Shown here: positions 1-9,375 of the stretch, piece by piece
Position numbering within the stretch: the first letter of the stretch is position 1
How the letters are laid out: every line of letters begins with the position of its first letter
The notes under the pieces: model-generated
What the model was told of the DNA's origin: nothing
Database searches by the model: none
What the model saw: the letters and a program-made list of their open reading frames with translations, nothing else
Assembly (NCBI GenBank): GCA_035625025.1
Contig: DASPQJ010000040.1
Coordinates: 1 to 64,000 of the forward strand
Length of the DNA stretch: 64,000 nucleotides
Direction: 5' to 3'
DNA from: Bog-793 sp035625025
GTDB taxonomy: Bacteria; Actinomycetota; Acidimicrobiia; Acidimicrobiales; Bog-793
Made by a program: the position numbers and the translations under genes

Positions 1-125
1 AGATCCTTGAAATAGACCCGCTCGTCCGGGTTCTCGAGCAGGTTCCGCATGCAGAGGCGCTCGACCTCGTCCCGCGGGAGAGCCGGAACCGGGTCGTCAG
101 GGCTTGGCTTCGGCCGCTTCACCAT
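1..125 (-). CDS. N-terminus of PAS-type sensor protein (cut by window edge)
   Basis: The reverse strand opens with ATG at 125 and reads about 41 residues before leaving the window. The segment ends NPDERVYFKD, the kind of sequence that opens many PAS sensor domains. The short lead is proline-rich and charged, with no signal peptide, so the protein probably starts in the cytoplasm. Proteins of this type often continue into GGDEF, histidine kinase or other output domains, but none of that is visible. It is divergent from the secreted protein to its right. The family call rests only on the PAS-like opening and is tentative. Confidence 0.5.
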   Translation of the reverse strand, partial: MVKRPKPSPDDPVPALPRDEVERLCMRNLLENPDERVYFKD

Positions 126-728
126 CGCGATCCCCCCCGAACCAAGTCCGCCGAGTTGTATTCCCGGTCCAACGACCACCTCGAATTGACCCACTCTTCG
201 CCCAAGCCGGCGAAAGGATGCGGGATCGCCAGGGGAAACCAAACGAAGCCAAGGTACGTTACCAGGAGCCCTGCGAGCAATGAAGGAGCCGCGCGCGATC
301 GCCGTCACCGCATTTGGGGAGACTCCAGTTCAGGTTCCGGGCAAAGTTCCCGATTCCCAGGGAACCCCCGGATCCCGAGCAACTCCTCAGAATTCACCCT
401 GCCTTCGTCGTCGTTGACTTGGAGACGTCGACACCGCGAAGCGACACGGAGGTCGGCGGACAGGAGGCCGATGTGGCGGAGCCATCGAGCGCCGTCGTTG
501 ATCGGCTCAATCGCGCTGCGACGTCATCACACGTCGCCCTCGACATACAGTCTCAACCGTCACATGGAGATCTTCCGCCTTAGGAAACGCTTCGGGCGGG
601 GAACCTCGACGGCTCCCCGTCGTTCTTTCGTCGTGCCCGAAGTGGTCCCTCCATTGTCCAGCGGCACGACCACCTCTTTCGGGTCGTCCGGGCTTTCTGG
701 CCATGACCGCGCCGCCGGAGACACCGGC

Positions 729-2387
729 GTGTTAAGGCGCCCGGCAGCCCTCGCTGGCGCCGCCGTCGTCATCGTGTCGGGATTGGCGATCTCGGCACCG
801 TCGTCCGACGCGGCACTCGTCATGCGCGGCCAGATCGGCGCGGCGGCGCATGGAACTCTTCATAAGCCGGTTCGGGGAACGACGCGCCCCCGGGCGACGA
901 CCCTGTCCCGCGACGGGGTCCAGGCTCAATGGGTCGTCGCGGAGAACAAGCGTCCGGGCACGACGGCCTGGGAGATCCCCCCAGGTGCGGCAACATCGAT
1001 CGAGGGGTTCGCCTCCACGACGTACGCCGCGCGCGGTGACCGCGTCACGCTCTACGTCTCCACTACGGCCCCGCGACTCCACGTCGTCGCCTATCGGATG
1101 GGCTACTACCAAGGCAAGGGTGCCCGCTTCATCTGGCACTCCCGAGAAATCGCCGGACGTCGGCAGCCGACCTGTCCTCGGACCACGGGGACGAACATGG
1201 TCACCTGCGACAACTGGACGCCAACACTCGAGTTCAGAATCACCCGCGCCTTCGTCGAGGGCGACTATCTTCTGAAGCTCGTCGGAAGTGGTGGTCAGCA
1301 GAGCTACGTCCCGCTAACCGTCTGGGACCCGACCAGCACGGCCACCTACGTCGTAAAGAACGACGTTTACACCTGGCAGGCCTGGAACGCCTACGGCGGC
1401 TACGACTTTTACGCCGGTCCGGGCACCTGCCCGTCGGGGGTGTACCCGCTGTGCACGCGGGCTCGCATTGTGTCTTTCGACCGCCCCTATGACTACGGCG
1501 CCGGTGCCGGAGACTTTCTCGGCAGCGAGTACCCCCTCGTCCGCTTCGTCGAGCAGGAGGGCCTCGACGTCACATACATGACCGACGTGACGGTCCAGCA
1601 GCACCCGGCGTTGCTGCTCGCGCATCGAACGATGGTGTCGCTCGGCCATGACGAGTGCTGGTCGCTCACCGAACGCCAGGCGGCTGGGCGCGCCGAGGCC
1701 CACGGCGTCAACATGATCTTCTTCGGCGCGAGCGCCATCTTGCGACATGTGCGCCTCCAGGCTTCACCCTTGGGCGCCGATCGCGAGGAAATCGACTATC
1801 GCGATTCGACCGCTGATCCTCTCGACGGAAAGGGCAATCCGCTCGAGGTAACGGGGAACACCTGGAGTTCCCCCCCCGCGAACTGGCCGGAAATCGGGTT
1901 CGTCGGCGAGCAGTACGTCGGCTACCTGCTGCCGGGGGCGGCGCCTGAATCACTCGTCGTCGCGCCTGGTGCGTCCCCCTGGTTCCTCCGAGGAACCGGA
2001 CTGCACAACGGCTCCCGCGTTCCGGGGGTCGTGACCGGCGACCTCGACGCATTCGATCCGGGGGATCATCCCAACAACCTCGAGATCCTCGCTCACTCAC
2101 CCGTCAATCTCTCCGACACGATGAGCGAGCTCGGCGCGGCCCAGGGATTCCTCTACTCCGACATGACCTACTGGACCGACCCGACCAGCGCGGCTGGGAT
2201 CTTCGACAGCGGTGCGACTTCGTGGATCGCTTCCCTCACACCTTGTTCGCCCGGCGCACGCAATTGCCCGGCGTCCGTCACGAGGAGGATGACGGGCAAT
2301 CTGCTCGCTCTCTTCGGCCGAGGCCCCGCCGGACACTTCGAACCCTCGGTTGCGAACTGGCGGCAGATCTACGGTTCGGCGACCTGA
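729..2387 (+). CDS. Secreted N,N-dimethylformamidase large-subunit-like protein
   Basis: The frame is open from 156, but I prefer GTG 729. It has a GGAG about 8 bases upstream and gives an immediate signal peptide (MLRRPAALAGAAVVIVSG, then alanine-rich), so the product is about 552 residues and exported. The mature part resembles the large (beta) subunit of N,N-dimethylformamidase: a beta-rich domain with MGYYQGKG, then a Rossmann-like part with GHDECW near residue 305 and NMIFFGAS after it. Family members more often read GHDEYW. No small subunit lies beside it, and the characterised enzyme is not exported, so formamidase activity is uncertain; it may be an extracellular domain of unknown role. 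The stretch 156-728 has no recognisable protein similarity. Confidence 0.75.
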   Translation: MLRRPAALAGAAVVIVSGLAISAPSSDAALVMRGQIGAAAHGTLHKPVRGTTRPRATTLSRDGVQAQWVVAENKRPGTTAWEIPPGAATSIEGFASTTYAARGDRVTLYVSTTAPRLHVVAYRMGYYQGKGARFIWHSREIAGRRQPTCPRTTGTNMVTCDNWTPTLEFRITRAFVEGDYLLKLVGSGGQQSYVPLTVWDPTSTATYVVKNDVYTWQAWNAYGGYDFYAGPGTCPSGVYPLCTRARIVSFDRPYDYGAGAGDFLGSEYPLVRFVEQEGLDVTYMTDVTVQQHPALLLAHRTMVSLGHDECWSLTERQAAGRAEAHGVNMIFFGASAILRHVRLQASPLGADREEIDYRDSTADPLDGKGNPLEVTGNTWSSPPANWPEIGFVGEQYVGYLLPGAAPESLVVAPGASPWFLRGTGLHNGSRVPGVVTGDLDAFDPGDHPNNLEILAHSPVNLSDTMSELGAAQGFLYSDMTYWTDPTSAAGIFDSGATSWIASLTPCSPGARNCPASVTRRMTGNLLALFGRGPAGHFEPSVANWRQIYGSAT

Positions 2388-2449
2388 TCCGACCACGCCC
2401 GTCGGAATCGGCCCGCCCCGTCACTCGTGAGACCCGCAACCGCACGGAC

Positions 2450-3487
2450 TCAGCTCTCTTCGGCCAGCTCAGCGATCTCAACCAAGACTTTCCCGGTGAC
2501 GCCGCTCTCCACCGCCGCCTGGGCGTCGCGGATCGCCTCGAGCGGGAATCGATGGAGGGGAAGACCGGCATCTTTGCCCACCCGGAGCGCCCCCTCGTCG
2601 AGCGCGGCGGAGACATCCTCGACGGCAGTGGTCTTGGCAATCCTCGGGACCGTGTAGATGAGAACGAATTGGTAACAGGCGTTGATCGTCATCGCCGGTC
2701 GCACGGGAATCGAGAGATCCCGGGTGCCCGCGGCGTAGACCGCCACCGTGCCGTCCGGCGCGAGGACTTCGCGGTCGATCTCCGCGTTGGCGACCGGGTT
2801 GACCTCGACGATGAGATCGACACCTTGCGGCGCGACTTCCCGAACCTTGGCAACCACGTCCTCGGTCCGATAGTTGATCACGGTGTGTGCCCCGGCGTCA
2901 GCTGCCAACACGGCCTTTTCCGGTGAGCTCACCGTCGTGAGAATCGAAGCACCGGACCACCGCGCAAGTTCAATCGCGGCGTGGCCGACCGCGCCTGCCC
3001 CGCCGGCAACGAGCACGGTGCGACCAGAGAGCGAACCACGTCCGAGCCTTGCTCCCGAGTTCGCGCCAACGGTCAGGCACCGATGTGCCGTCAGCGTGGG
3101 TATTCCGAGGCTCGCTCCGAGGTCAAACGACGCCGTATCCGGCAAGTGGACGGCATGATCCTGAGCCAGCGCGACATATTCCTGCGCCGTTCCCTCGGCT
3201 CGCTGCCAGGCCGACTCCCAGATCCAGACGCGCTCCCCCTTTCGGGCCGCATCACATCCTTCGCCAACCTCGGCTATGACACCCGCGCCGTCTTGTTGGG
3301 GGACCACCTCGGGATAAGGGAACACGACGGGGGCGGTCGCCCCTCGGCGCGTCTTCCAGTCCGTCGGATTCACCCCAGATACTGCTACCTGGACGAGGAC
3401 TTCCCCAGGACCAGGGACGGGTCTCGGCCGCTCGACGATCTCGAGAACCTCTGGGCCCCCGTACTTTCGGTAGACACATGCCCTCAT
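2450..3487 (-). CDS. NADPH:quinone oxidoreductase-like MDR protein
   Basis: This 345-residue protein belongs to the medium-chain dehydrogenase/reductase superfamily, quinone oxidoreductase branch. It opens MRACVYRKYGGPEVLEIV, typical of that branch, has the substrate-domain motif GVNPTDWKTRRG and a Rossmann fold with VLVAGGAGAVGHAAIELAR. The zinc ligands of alcohol dehydrogenases are not evident. The expected reaction is NADPH-dependent reduction of a quinone or enal; the substrate cannot be read from sequence. The frame is open upstream to 3790, but ATG 3487, preceded by a run of G, matches the family N-terminus. It lies 235 bases downstream of the membrane protein gene on the same strand. 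Confidence 0.85.
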   Translation of the reverse strand: MRACVYRKYGGPEVLEIVERPRPVPGPGEVLVQVAVSGVNPTDWKTRRGATAPVVFPYPEVVPQQDGAGVIAEVGEGCDAARKGERVWIWESAWQRAEGTAQEYVALAQDHAVHLPDTASFDLGASLGIPTLTAHRCLTVGANSGARLGRGSLSGRTVLVAGGAGAVGHAAIELARWSGASILTTVSSPEKAVLAADAGAHTVINYRTEDVVAKVREVAPQGVDLIVEVNPVANAEIDREVLAPDGTVAVYAAGTRDLSIPVRPAMTINACYQFVLIYTVPRIAKTTAVEDVSAALDEGALRVGKDAGLPLHRFPLEAIRDAQAAVESGVTGKVLVEIAELAEES

Positions 3488-3722
3488 CGCATTGCCCCCG
3501 AGCCAAATCTCGCTGCTGCCACGGCTTCCCTGCGCATCAGTCTGCCCTCCACGATCACGGACGGTGCGGCCGCGAACGCCCCGACCACGATTGCAGAACC
3601 GGGAATTTCCGGCGCGTTGTCGAAGGTTCAGCCGGCGAACCCACCGGAATCCCGATTTGTCGGCCCATCGCGTGCCCGAGACGCGCCACGTGACGATAGT
3701 TGCATTCTTGTCGAGGACCTGG

Positions 3723-5642
3723 TCAGCGACGGTCCGCGTGGTACCAGACGGCGACGCCCCCGATCTCCACGGGGGCACGTCCGAGCGCAACCGTGAGGTA
3801 GCGCATCACGAGCCCCGGGTCGACGCCGACCGGGTAGAAGATGATGGTGCCGATGTGCCATCGCGTGAGGAAAAGGCGAACTAGTTGCTCGCCGTGCTTG
3901 TCGAGCTTTGGCGCCAGCCGGACATACCCCCAGTATCCGGCGCGGAAAAGATGCTGCAACTGAATAGGTGGAAGGGGGTCAACGTGGACTGCTCCGCCGC
4001 CGGTGGCCAGCGGAATCGTTGCCTCACCGCCGACGAGCTTGAAGGAGAAGCCGGCAATGGCCTGCCAGAGCATTCCATAGTTGACAGCACTCAAATCGTA
4101 GGGGTAGGTGACGACGGCGCTTCCGTTCGGAATCTCCCTCACAGCAGCGGATGTGAAATAGGGAGGAACATCTGCCGCCTGTGAGACGAACGGCATCTGG
4201 GGGACGAGGGGAACGAGCACGCCGGCACCGACCAGCGCGACGACGCCAACGATCGGGACATGGCTCCGGACCTTCGAGGCCCGGCCGCCTCGGTGGAGGA
4301 TCCCTGACCGCGCGACCCTGGCGGAACTCCACACGTCTCGTTTCCAGCGATCGAGCCCGATTGCATAGATGAACGCCGAGGCAAGCACCACGAAAAGCGA
4401 GAATCTCGACGCGATCAGATTCTCGAGCACAGGGATCTTCTCCAGGATCGCGAATGGCAGCGCGATTCCGGTGGCGTGGCCGCCCAAATTGAGCGGTGTC
4501 CCAAGGGACAGGAGGAAGGCAACGAATCCTGTGAAGGCCAACACGACAACGAACCGGTCACGCCGGTTCCAAAAGAGAAGAACCAGAAGCAACAGGACCA
4601 GTGGGATGCCAAGGTACGAGCCGTTCTCCGCGAGATCGTTCCCCACGTACGTCGTGCCGACCGCTGCAAGGTGCGCTGGCGCCAAGAATTGATTGATCGT
4701 CGGGATGATCGACCCAAACAGGTCAGCCCGCAAGGGGCCGATCTCTGCCACCGTCCACTGTGGACCGGATATGTGCCAGGGCCCGAAGAGGTAGCAGTAC
4801 ACGGGATACGCCACGATCACCGCGAGCGTGGCGAGAGCCCAGATCGCGCCTTGGAGCGCGTGTGCAATATGTCGTCGCACACTCGCGCGCGAGACCACGA
4901 TCGCGAAACCAACCCCGGCGGCACAGCACAGCAGGGTTGTCGCCAGGACCTCGATCGAGATGAGGAACTGGGCCGCCATAACGAGCCCGAGGATCACCCC
5001 GTACTTGCGTGCTTCCTTTTCCTGCCGTCTTACGAGTTCGTCTATCAGCAAAACCACGAGAGGGGGAAATGGCACGAACGCGAGGAACAGATGACCCAAC
5101 GCCTGACCGACCACGTAGGGCGAGAACCCGTACAGCAGACCGCCGAGGAAGGCTGCTGGGAACCACTTCGTGTAGCGGCGGAGGACAAACATCATCGACG
5201 TCGCCGAAGCAAAAAAGGCAAGCCTCATGAACAGGTTGAAGGCGGCAATCGGCCCGAAAATTGCAGTGACGGGCGACGCGAGCAGACCGAGGAGCGGCAT
5301 CAACGTGTTGTCGGCGAGGTTGACCCCATAGGGATAGTTCATCGCCGTGGTGGTAAATGGATTGATCCCGTGCCCCAGCGCGTGGAACATCCAAGCGAAG
5401 AACCACACCTCTTGAATCCGGTCAGAGCAGGCGCATCCCAGGATCTGCGTCTGACTGAGGGGCTGAACCGGCCAGAATGCAAGACACGCGATGGCCAAAT
5501 ACGCCACCAAGGAGGCGAGCACCCAGATTGCCGGTTTCCCCGTCGATCGACCACGCCGCACGGGTGTTCTGTCTTGAGACGGTGGAACAGAAGCTAGGCG
5601 CGAATTGTCGCGCGACACGACGTGATCCTCTGGGGTTCTCAT
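3723..5642 (-). CDS. Large multi-pass membrane protein, possibly GT-C-type glycosyltransferase
   Basis: A 639-residue protein with a charged N-terminal tail of about 35 residues followed by ten or more hydrophobic segments (for example WVLASLVAYLAIACLAFWPV) and a C-terminal region of about 150 residues that looks extracytoplasmic. Conserved-looking luminal loops include NPFTTTAMNYPYGVN after the first membrane segment, an arrangement seen in GT-C lipid-sugar-dependent glycosyltransferases and related YfhO-like membrane proteins. I cannot identify a catalytic motif with certainty, so the functional class is inference. No other cell-envelope glycosylation genes surround it. Confidence 0.65.
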   Translation of the reverse strand: MRTPEDHVVSRDNSRLASVPPSQDRTPVRRGRSTGKPAIWVLASLVAYLAIACLAFWPVQPLSQTQILGCACSDRIQEVWFFAWMFHALGHGINPFTTTAMNYPYGVNLADNTLMPLLGLLASPVTAIFGPIAAFNLFMRLAFFASATSMMFVLRRYTKWFPAAFLGGLLYGFSPYVVGQALGHLFLAFVPFPPLVVLLIDELVRRQEKEARKYGVILGLVMAAQFLISIEVLATTLLCCAAGVGFAIVVSRASVRRHIAHALQGAIWALATLAVIVAYPVYCYLFGPWHISGPQWTVAEIGPLRADLFGSIIPTINQFLAPAHLAAVGTTYVGNDLAENGSYLGIPLVLLLLVLLFWNRRDRFVVVLAFTGFVAFLLSLGTPLNLGGHATGIALPFAILEKIPVLENLIASRFSLFVVLASAFIYAIGLDRWKRDVWSSARVARSGILHRGGRASKVRSHVPIVGVVALVGAGVLVPLVPQMPFVSQAADVPPYFTSAAVREIPNGSAVVTYPYDLSAVNYGMLWQAIAGFSFKLVGGEATIPLATGGGAVHVDPLPPIQLQHLFRAGYWGYVRLAPKLDKHGEQLVRLFLTRWHIGTIIFYPVGVDPGLVMRYLTVALGRAPVEIGGVAVWYHADRR

Positions 5643-6293
5643 CAGTCAAGAAGCCATCATCGCGAGTTTTCTCGACACACTTTAGTTATCGATTGTGCTT
5701 GATCGAGGTGGAGTCTGACCCAGGTGCAAATCACGATGCAGTAGCTCGATGGCTGAGCGTCACTCGTGATCCGAACCCCGGTCTGGACAGGTCCTTGGGG
5801 CGCGTCGCTCTCTTGTCCGCCGTCAATCGGGATCAGCGAGCTACCCTGCGCAGCTCTTTGCGCCGGTATGACTTGACGGTTGCAGGTGACGAACGCGACT
5901 CCGGAAACCGAACTGGCACCCATTCCTCAAAATCACGACTGTCGACGAAGTACCAACGTCCAACTGTGATCGCAGCCGAGTGCTCGTCTCCACGCAATTG
6001 GTCAACCCCGGTGAGCACGATTCCCCCCACCCATTAGAGGGTCTGGAACCGGACCAAGTAGTCGAACCAATCCTGGCAGATTTCTACGCGTGGGCGAACC
6101 CGCGCATCTCGTGTTATTTGCCCCACCCTCTCCGCTGATGACGTCCACCCCCACCCCAACTGACGGGATCGCGGTCATCGGAGCAGCAGCTGGGATACTC
6201 TGCGCGAACCGTTTGTACTGCGACCGCGACGAGGTCTCGAACATCATCGTCCAAGAGCCACCAGCAAATTGAGTCTCAGTCAGGAGTGAGGAT
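5643..6293. other. Intergenic stretch without a convincing gene
   Basis: About 650 bases between a leftward membrane protein gene and a rightward one. The best frame is leftward at 5833-6030 (GTG start, 65 residues, with WYFVDSRDFEEW). It has a protein-like composition but no ribosome binding site and no family I recognise. Promoters of the two divergent flanking genes should lie here. Base composition is visibly lower in GC than the flanks. Confidence 0.4.
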
Positions 6294-6851
6294 ATGAACG
6301 CGAAAAGCAGTCGGATGTTCCACTGGCCAGTTCTTGTCATCGGTGTCCTGCTTATCGTGTTGCCGTTCACAGTCTCCATGCCGAGCAGGACGAGTGCGGG
6401 ACAGAAACTGCTGAACGCCTTCCACCCGATAATGCAGCCTGCCAGCGTCCGCACGACCGTCAGTTACGACGTCAACACATTCACTCCACTTGGTCCCTTC
6501 GCGAGTGGGGCTGTAGCGGCCGCGCCTGAACTGCCCAAGTTCATGGCCGCACTAGCTACGGCACTTCACATGACCCCCGCTCAACTGCAAGCCTTCCTGG
6601 GAAAGAACGCCCCGACCTTCGGTCTGATCCTCACCACCTTCCCGAAGCTTGTTCCGATCTTCACGAAGGTCCCGCCGGGTCTCGCTTTCTATAAGCCGAT
6701 AGTGGACACGATGCAGGCCCAAGTGAACAACTTCGCGGCCGTCGACAGCTTGCCGAATCTCAACCTGTTCACATGGTTCCTCGTCGTTCCCGGCATCCTG
6801 CTAGTGCTGCTCGCCGGCCTGCCCCTGCTTCTCGCCCGGCGACGCCCATAG
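6294..6851 (+). CDS. Small membrane-anchored protein of unknown function
   Basis: 185 residues with a start supported by an AGGAG upstream. There is one hydrophobic helix at the N-terminus (VLVIGVLLIVLPFTV), a roughly 115-residue middle region likely outside the membrane and rich in alanine, proline and threonine, and a second helix close to the C-terminus (WFLVVPGILLVLLAGLPLLL) followed by an RRRP tail. The layout suggests an extracytoplasmic domain tethered at both ends. I recognise no family. It converges on the prepilin gene with a strong hairpin between them. Confidence 0.7.
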   Translation: MNAKSSRMFHWPVLVIGVLLIVLPFTVSMPSRTSAGQKLLNAFHPIMQPASVRTTVSYDVNTFTPLGPFASGAVAAAPELPKFMAALATALHMTPAQLQAFLGKNAPTFGLILTTFPKLVPIFTKVPPGLAFYKPIVDTMQAQVNNFAAVDSLPNLNLFTWFLVVPGILLVLLAGLPLLLARRRP

Positions 6852-6897
6852 TCATCCCGCCGATGCGAGTCGCCTAGAAGCCACCGAGAGGATCACT

Positions 6898-6946
6898 TCG
6901 GCACCGCGTCGCCGCTCGTCGGTCACAAGTGGCGACGCGGTGCCGA
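6898..6946. terminator. Bidirectional hairpin between convergent genes
   Basis: Arms CGGCACCGCGTCGCC (6899-6913) and GGCGACGCGGTGCCG (6931-6945) are perfectly complementary, extended by a T-A pair, with a 17-base loop. The hairpin sits midway between the ends of two convergent genes, the expected place for a shared terminator. There is no long T run on either side. Confidence 0.75.
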
Positions 6947-6991
6947 GTCTCCTCGCGAGTCCAGTCCTTGACGCTGCGGAGCAGGACTCAC

Positions 6992-7534
6992 CTAAGCGAG
7001 GGAGCAGATACTGCCGCCTCCCGTGGTGGTGTAGGAGTCGTAGTTCTGCCAGTTGCTAAAGGTGGAAAGGGGCGTGGCCGGAGGTGTGCCAGCGTCAACA
7101 TAGACTTGGCCCGCTACCAAGCCGCTGAGACCAGTGATGTTCTGAGTGCCGGAGCTCGTGATGTACTGGAGGTTCGTGGTCGAGATCGCGAGTCCGATGT
7201 AGTAGTAGGCGCCGTTGCTCGGCCAGCCGCGCAGGGCTGCATTCGTGCCGTTCGCGCCGGAGGTGAGCAGGGCGGCGATCGACGCCGGAGGGGCGGAAGA
7301 GGGGTCGATCGTGGAATTCGCTTCGTACGCCTGGACTCCGACCTCAACCGTCTTCACGTCGGTGTTGCAAGCCGCCACAGCGCTTCTGCCCGTGACTCCG
7401 CCAAGCGAGAAGACGACGACGGCGGCGAGGATACCCATAATGACGATGACGACGAGGATCTCGATGAGCGTGAAGCCGTCCTGGTCGTGTCCGGCCTTCG
7501 TTGCCTTGCTTTTCACGCGGAATCGACCAATCAT
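6992..7534 (-). CDS. Type IV pilin-like prepilin (pseudopilin)
   Basis: A 180-residue prepilin. After a basic leader, the cleavage and methylation site DG|FTLIEILVV appears at residues 20-21, with the conserved glutamate at +5, followed by the hydrophobic helix IMGILAAVVVFSLGG. The rest is a Ser/Thr/Gly-rich globular domain with two cysteines, one near the very C-terminus (GGSICSLA). ATG 7534 is chosen because AAGG lies 6 bases upstream; a GTG at 7570 in the same frame is possible. No prepilin peptidase, assembly ATPase or platform gene lies in the window, so its assembly machinery must be elsewhere. Confidence 0.88.
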   Translation of the reverse strand: MIGRFRVKSKATKAGHDQDGFTLIEILVVIVIMGILAAVVVFSLGGVTGRSAVAACNTDVKTVEVGVQAYEANSTIDPSSAPPASIAALLTSGANGTNAALRGWPSNGAYYYIGLAISTTNLQYITSSGTQNITGLSGLVAGQVYVDAGTPPATPLSTFSNWQNYDSYTTTGGGSICSLA

Positions 7535-7674
7535 GACGACCCTTGACTTTCGTCGAACCGTCGTGACCACACTTCTCGCAGTCAGAAGATAATCCTGGAC
7601 TGCCGATATGTGTCGGATTCAGACGCATTTGGCCTGGTATGAATGATCGAAATGTGTCACCGCTCAAGAAAGGG

Positions 7675-7719
7675 GTGATGGCCCGCCTGGCGCACTGGGT
7701 TCGCCAGGTGGGCCATCAC
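7675..7719. terminator. Strong hairpin in the prepilin / kinase divergent region
   Basis: Arms 7675-7692 (GTGATGGCCCGCCTGGCG) and 7702-7719 (CGCCAGGTGGGCCATCAC) pair over 18 positions with one G-T wobble and a 9-base loop. On the reverse strand the hairpin is followed by CCCCTTTCTT, so it looks like a terminator or attenuator facing the prepilin gene 141 bases downstream. No gene for it to terminate is visible. Confidence 0.6.
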
Positions 7720-7914
7720 AAGATCTTCTTGACCCGGCGGGTCGGGGGATCTCTTCGGGCTGGCGGCTCGAGCGCGGTCCCGCGGCACCAACGGTTCTTG
7801 ACCCTCCGTCGCACGTAAAATTGGCGCGAGTCAACGACGATCGGGACTCGGTGACACGCCGACGAGATCAGTTCTTGCGGCAGGGAGGACCGGTCTGCCG
7901 GCGGGAGGAGAGAG

Positions 7915-8931
7915 ATGGGCTTTGTGACCCCGGCCCAGCGCTACGACGTGATCAGCGTCGGCGACGTGGCGACCGATCTGTTCATCCGGCTGTCCGACAA
8001 CCAGGTGGAAAGGCGCGTCGACGAGCGGGGGACGTTGCTTGAGTTCCCGCTCGGCGCCAAGATCCCCTATGAGAAGGCCACGACCGTCGAGGCCGGCGGC
8101 AGTGCCGCCAACGCGGCCGTCGCATTTGCGCGTCTCGGTCTCCGGGTCGCGCTGGCGAGTTTTCTCGCCCACGACGAGCTCGGGCGCGATCTGTTGGGCG
8201 CGTTGCACACCGAGCGCGTTGACACTCGTCTCGTCCATGTCGACTCGCCCGCCCACACGAACCGGAACTTCGTACTGCTGTTGAACGGCGAGCAGACGAT
8301 CCTCGTCCGACATGAGCGGTTCGACTACCACTGGCCGCACCTGCGGCCGAGCGAGGTGCCGACCTGGCTCTACGTCACCTCGCTCGGGCCACACGCCCTC
8401 GACTACCAGGACAAGATCGCCGACTGGCTCGACGAGAACTCCGCCGTCCGGATGGCCTTCCAACCCGGCACGTTCCAGATCGAAGCCGGAACCGAGCGGC
8501 TCGCGCGCTTGTACGGGCGCGCGGAGGTCCTCGTCTGCGGCCGTACTCAGGCTGTCGCGATCACGGGCGGTCACTCGGGCGATTCCGCCCAATTGCTCGG
8601 TCCGTTGATGAAGCTCGGCCCACGCGAGGTCGTCGTCGTGGACGAGACGGGTGGTGCCGTCGCGGCCGACGGTACGAAACGGTACCTTGTCCCGCCTTTC
8701 CCCGACTCGAGTGCGCCGCTTGACCGCACCGGGGCCGAGGATGCCTTCGCGGCGACGCTGGCCGCGGCGCTCATCCGGGGCATGCCGTTCGCCGAGGCGC
8801 TCAGCTGGCCGGCGGTGAACTTCATGAGCGTCTCGCACGAACTCGGCTCGCAGGCCGGCCTTCTGCACGAGGACGAGCTACGCGGTCACCTCGCCGAGAT
8901 GGGCGACGCCTATGCGGTGCACCTTGGCTGA
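7915..8931 (+). CDS. PfkB-family carbohydrate kinase
   Basis: A 338-residue ribokinase/PfkB-type sugar kinase. The N-terminal family signature is clear: ISVGDVATDLFIR, then VEAGGSAANAAVAFARLG. The C-terminal ATP/anion-hole signature reads DRTGAEDAFAATL. Family members normally have GAGD here; this protein keeps the catalytic-base aspartate but has glutamate in place of the second glycine, which may alter or weaken activity. The sugar substrate (ribose, fructose, adenosine or other) cannot be assigned. ATG 7915 follows a GGGAGGAGAGAG ribosome binding site. It stands alone, with debris downstream. Confidence 0.85.
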   Translation: MGFVTPAQRYDVISVGDVATDLFIRLSDNQVERRVDERGTLLEFPLGAKIPYEKATTVEAGGSAANAAVAFARLGLRVALASFLAHDELGRDLLGALHTERVDTRLVHVDSPAHTNRNFVLLLNGEQTILVRHERFDYHWPHLRPSEVPTWLYVTSLGPHALDYQDKIADWLDENSAVRMAFQPGTFQIEAGTERLARLYGRAEVLVCGRTQAVAITGGHSGDSAQLLGPLMKLGPREVVVVDETGGAVAADGTKRYLVPPFPDSSAPLDRTGAEDAFAATLAAALIRGMPFAEALSWPAVNFMSVSHELGSQAGLLHEDELRGHLAEMGDAYAVHLG

Positions 8932-9261
8932 GACTCCGGGCGCCGAACGACGGGTTGGTGACGCCGCTTCGTGATCTCCAAGGGCCCGGAGCGCGAGGAA
9001 GGACGCCCCGGCGGTGCGACCGGCCGTTCCTGCGGGTGGGATCCAGCTACATTTCATTCGCATTTGGCTAACCTCATCTGCGCGATGCGCACGCCGAGTG
9101 CGAGGACCGTGCAGGCTGATCGGCGAAGGCCGCGCCCTAACTGCTCCGCCCGGCGGAGCAGCACCGCGTAAGGGGCATGACCGCCCTGGTCGCGGCGCTG
9201 CACGCGCTCGGTCGGGGCATCTTCGTCTTCGCGATCCTGTAGGCGCACCATCGCTCGCTCG

Positions 9262-9375
9262 GCGCCGGGGAGACAGGGCGCATCGTGGTCTCAAACAGGG
9301 GCGACAGGCGGATTCCAGCCAATGAGGTGGAACGACTCCTGGGCGAGGCGGAATCCAACCGCGCCGGCGGTTGAC
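9262..9375 (+). pseudogene. C-terminal remnant of an HTH/excisionase-type DNA-binding protein
   Basis: The forward frame reads GRIVVSNRGDRRIPANEVER and then LLGE before a TGA at 9373-9375. This matches the wing and last helix of MerR/excisionase-like domains, which commonly read GHRRIPxxEVxRLL. The recognition helix upstream is not found in this frame and a TAG interrupts it at 9241-9243, so only the C-terminal part survives. It lies next to transposase debris, consistent with a mobile-element origin. Confidence 0.5.

Noticed and set aside
156..728. Upstream extension of the dimethylformamidase-like ORF
   Set aside because: Arginine/serine-rich sequence without similarity; GTG 729 gives a ribosome binding site and signal peptide.
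5833..6030. Possible 65-residue leftward protein
   Set aside because: Protein-like but without a ribosome binding site, start codon support or known relatives; kept only as a note in the intergenic entry.
7798..7821. TTGACC and TAAAAT as a promoter for the PfkB kinase gene
   Set aside because: The spacing is 12 bases, too short for a normal sigma-70 promoter.
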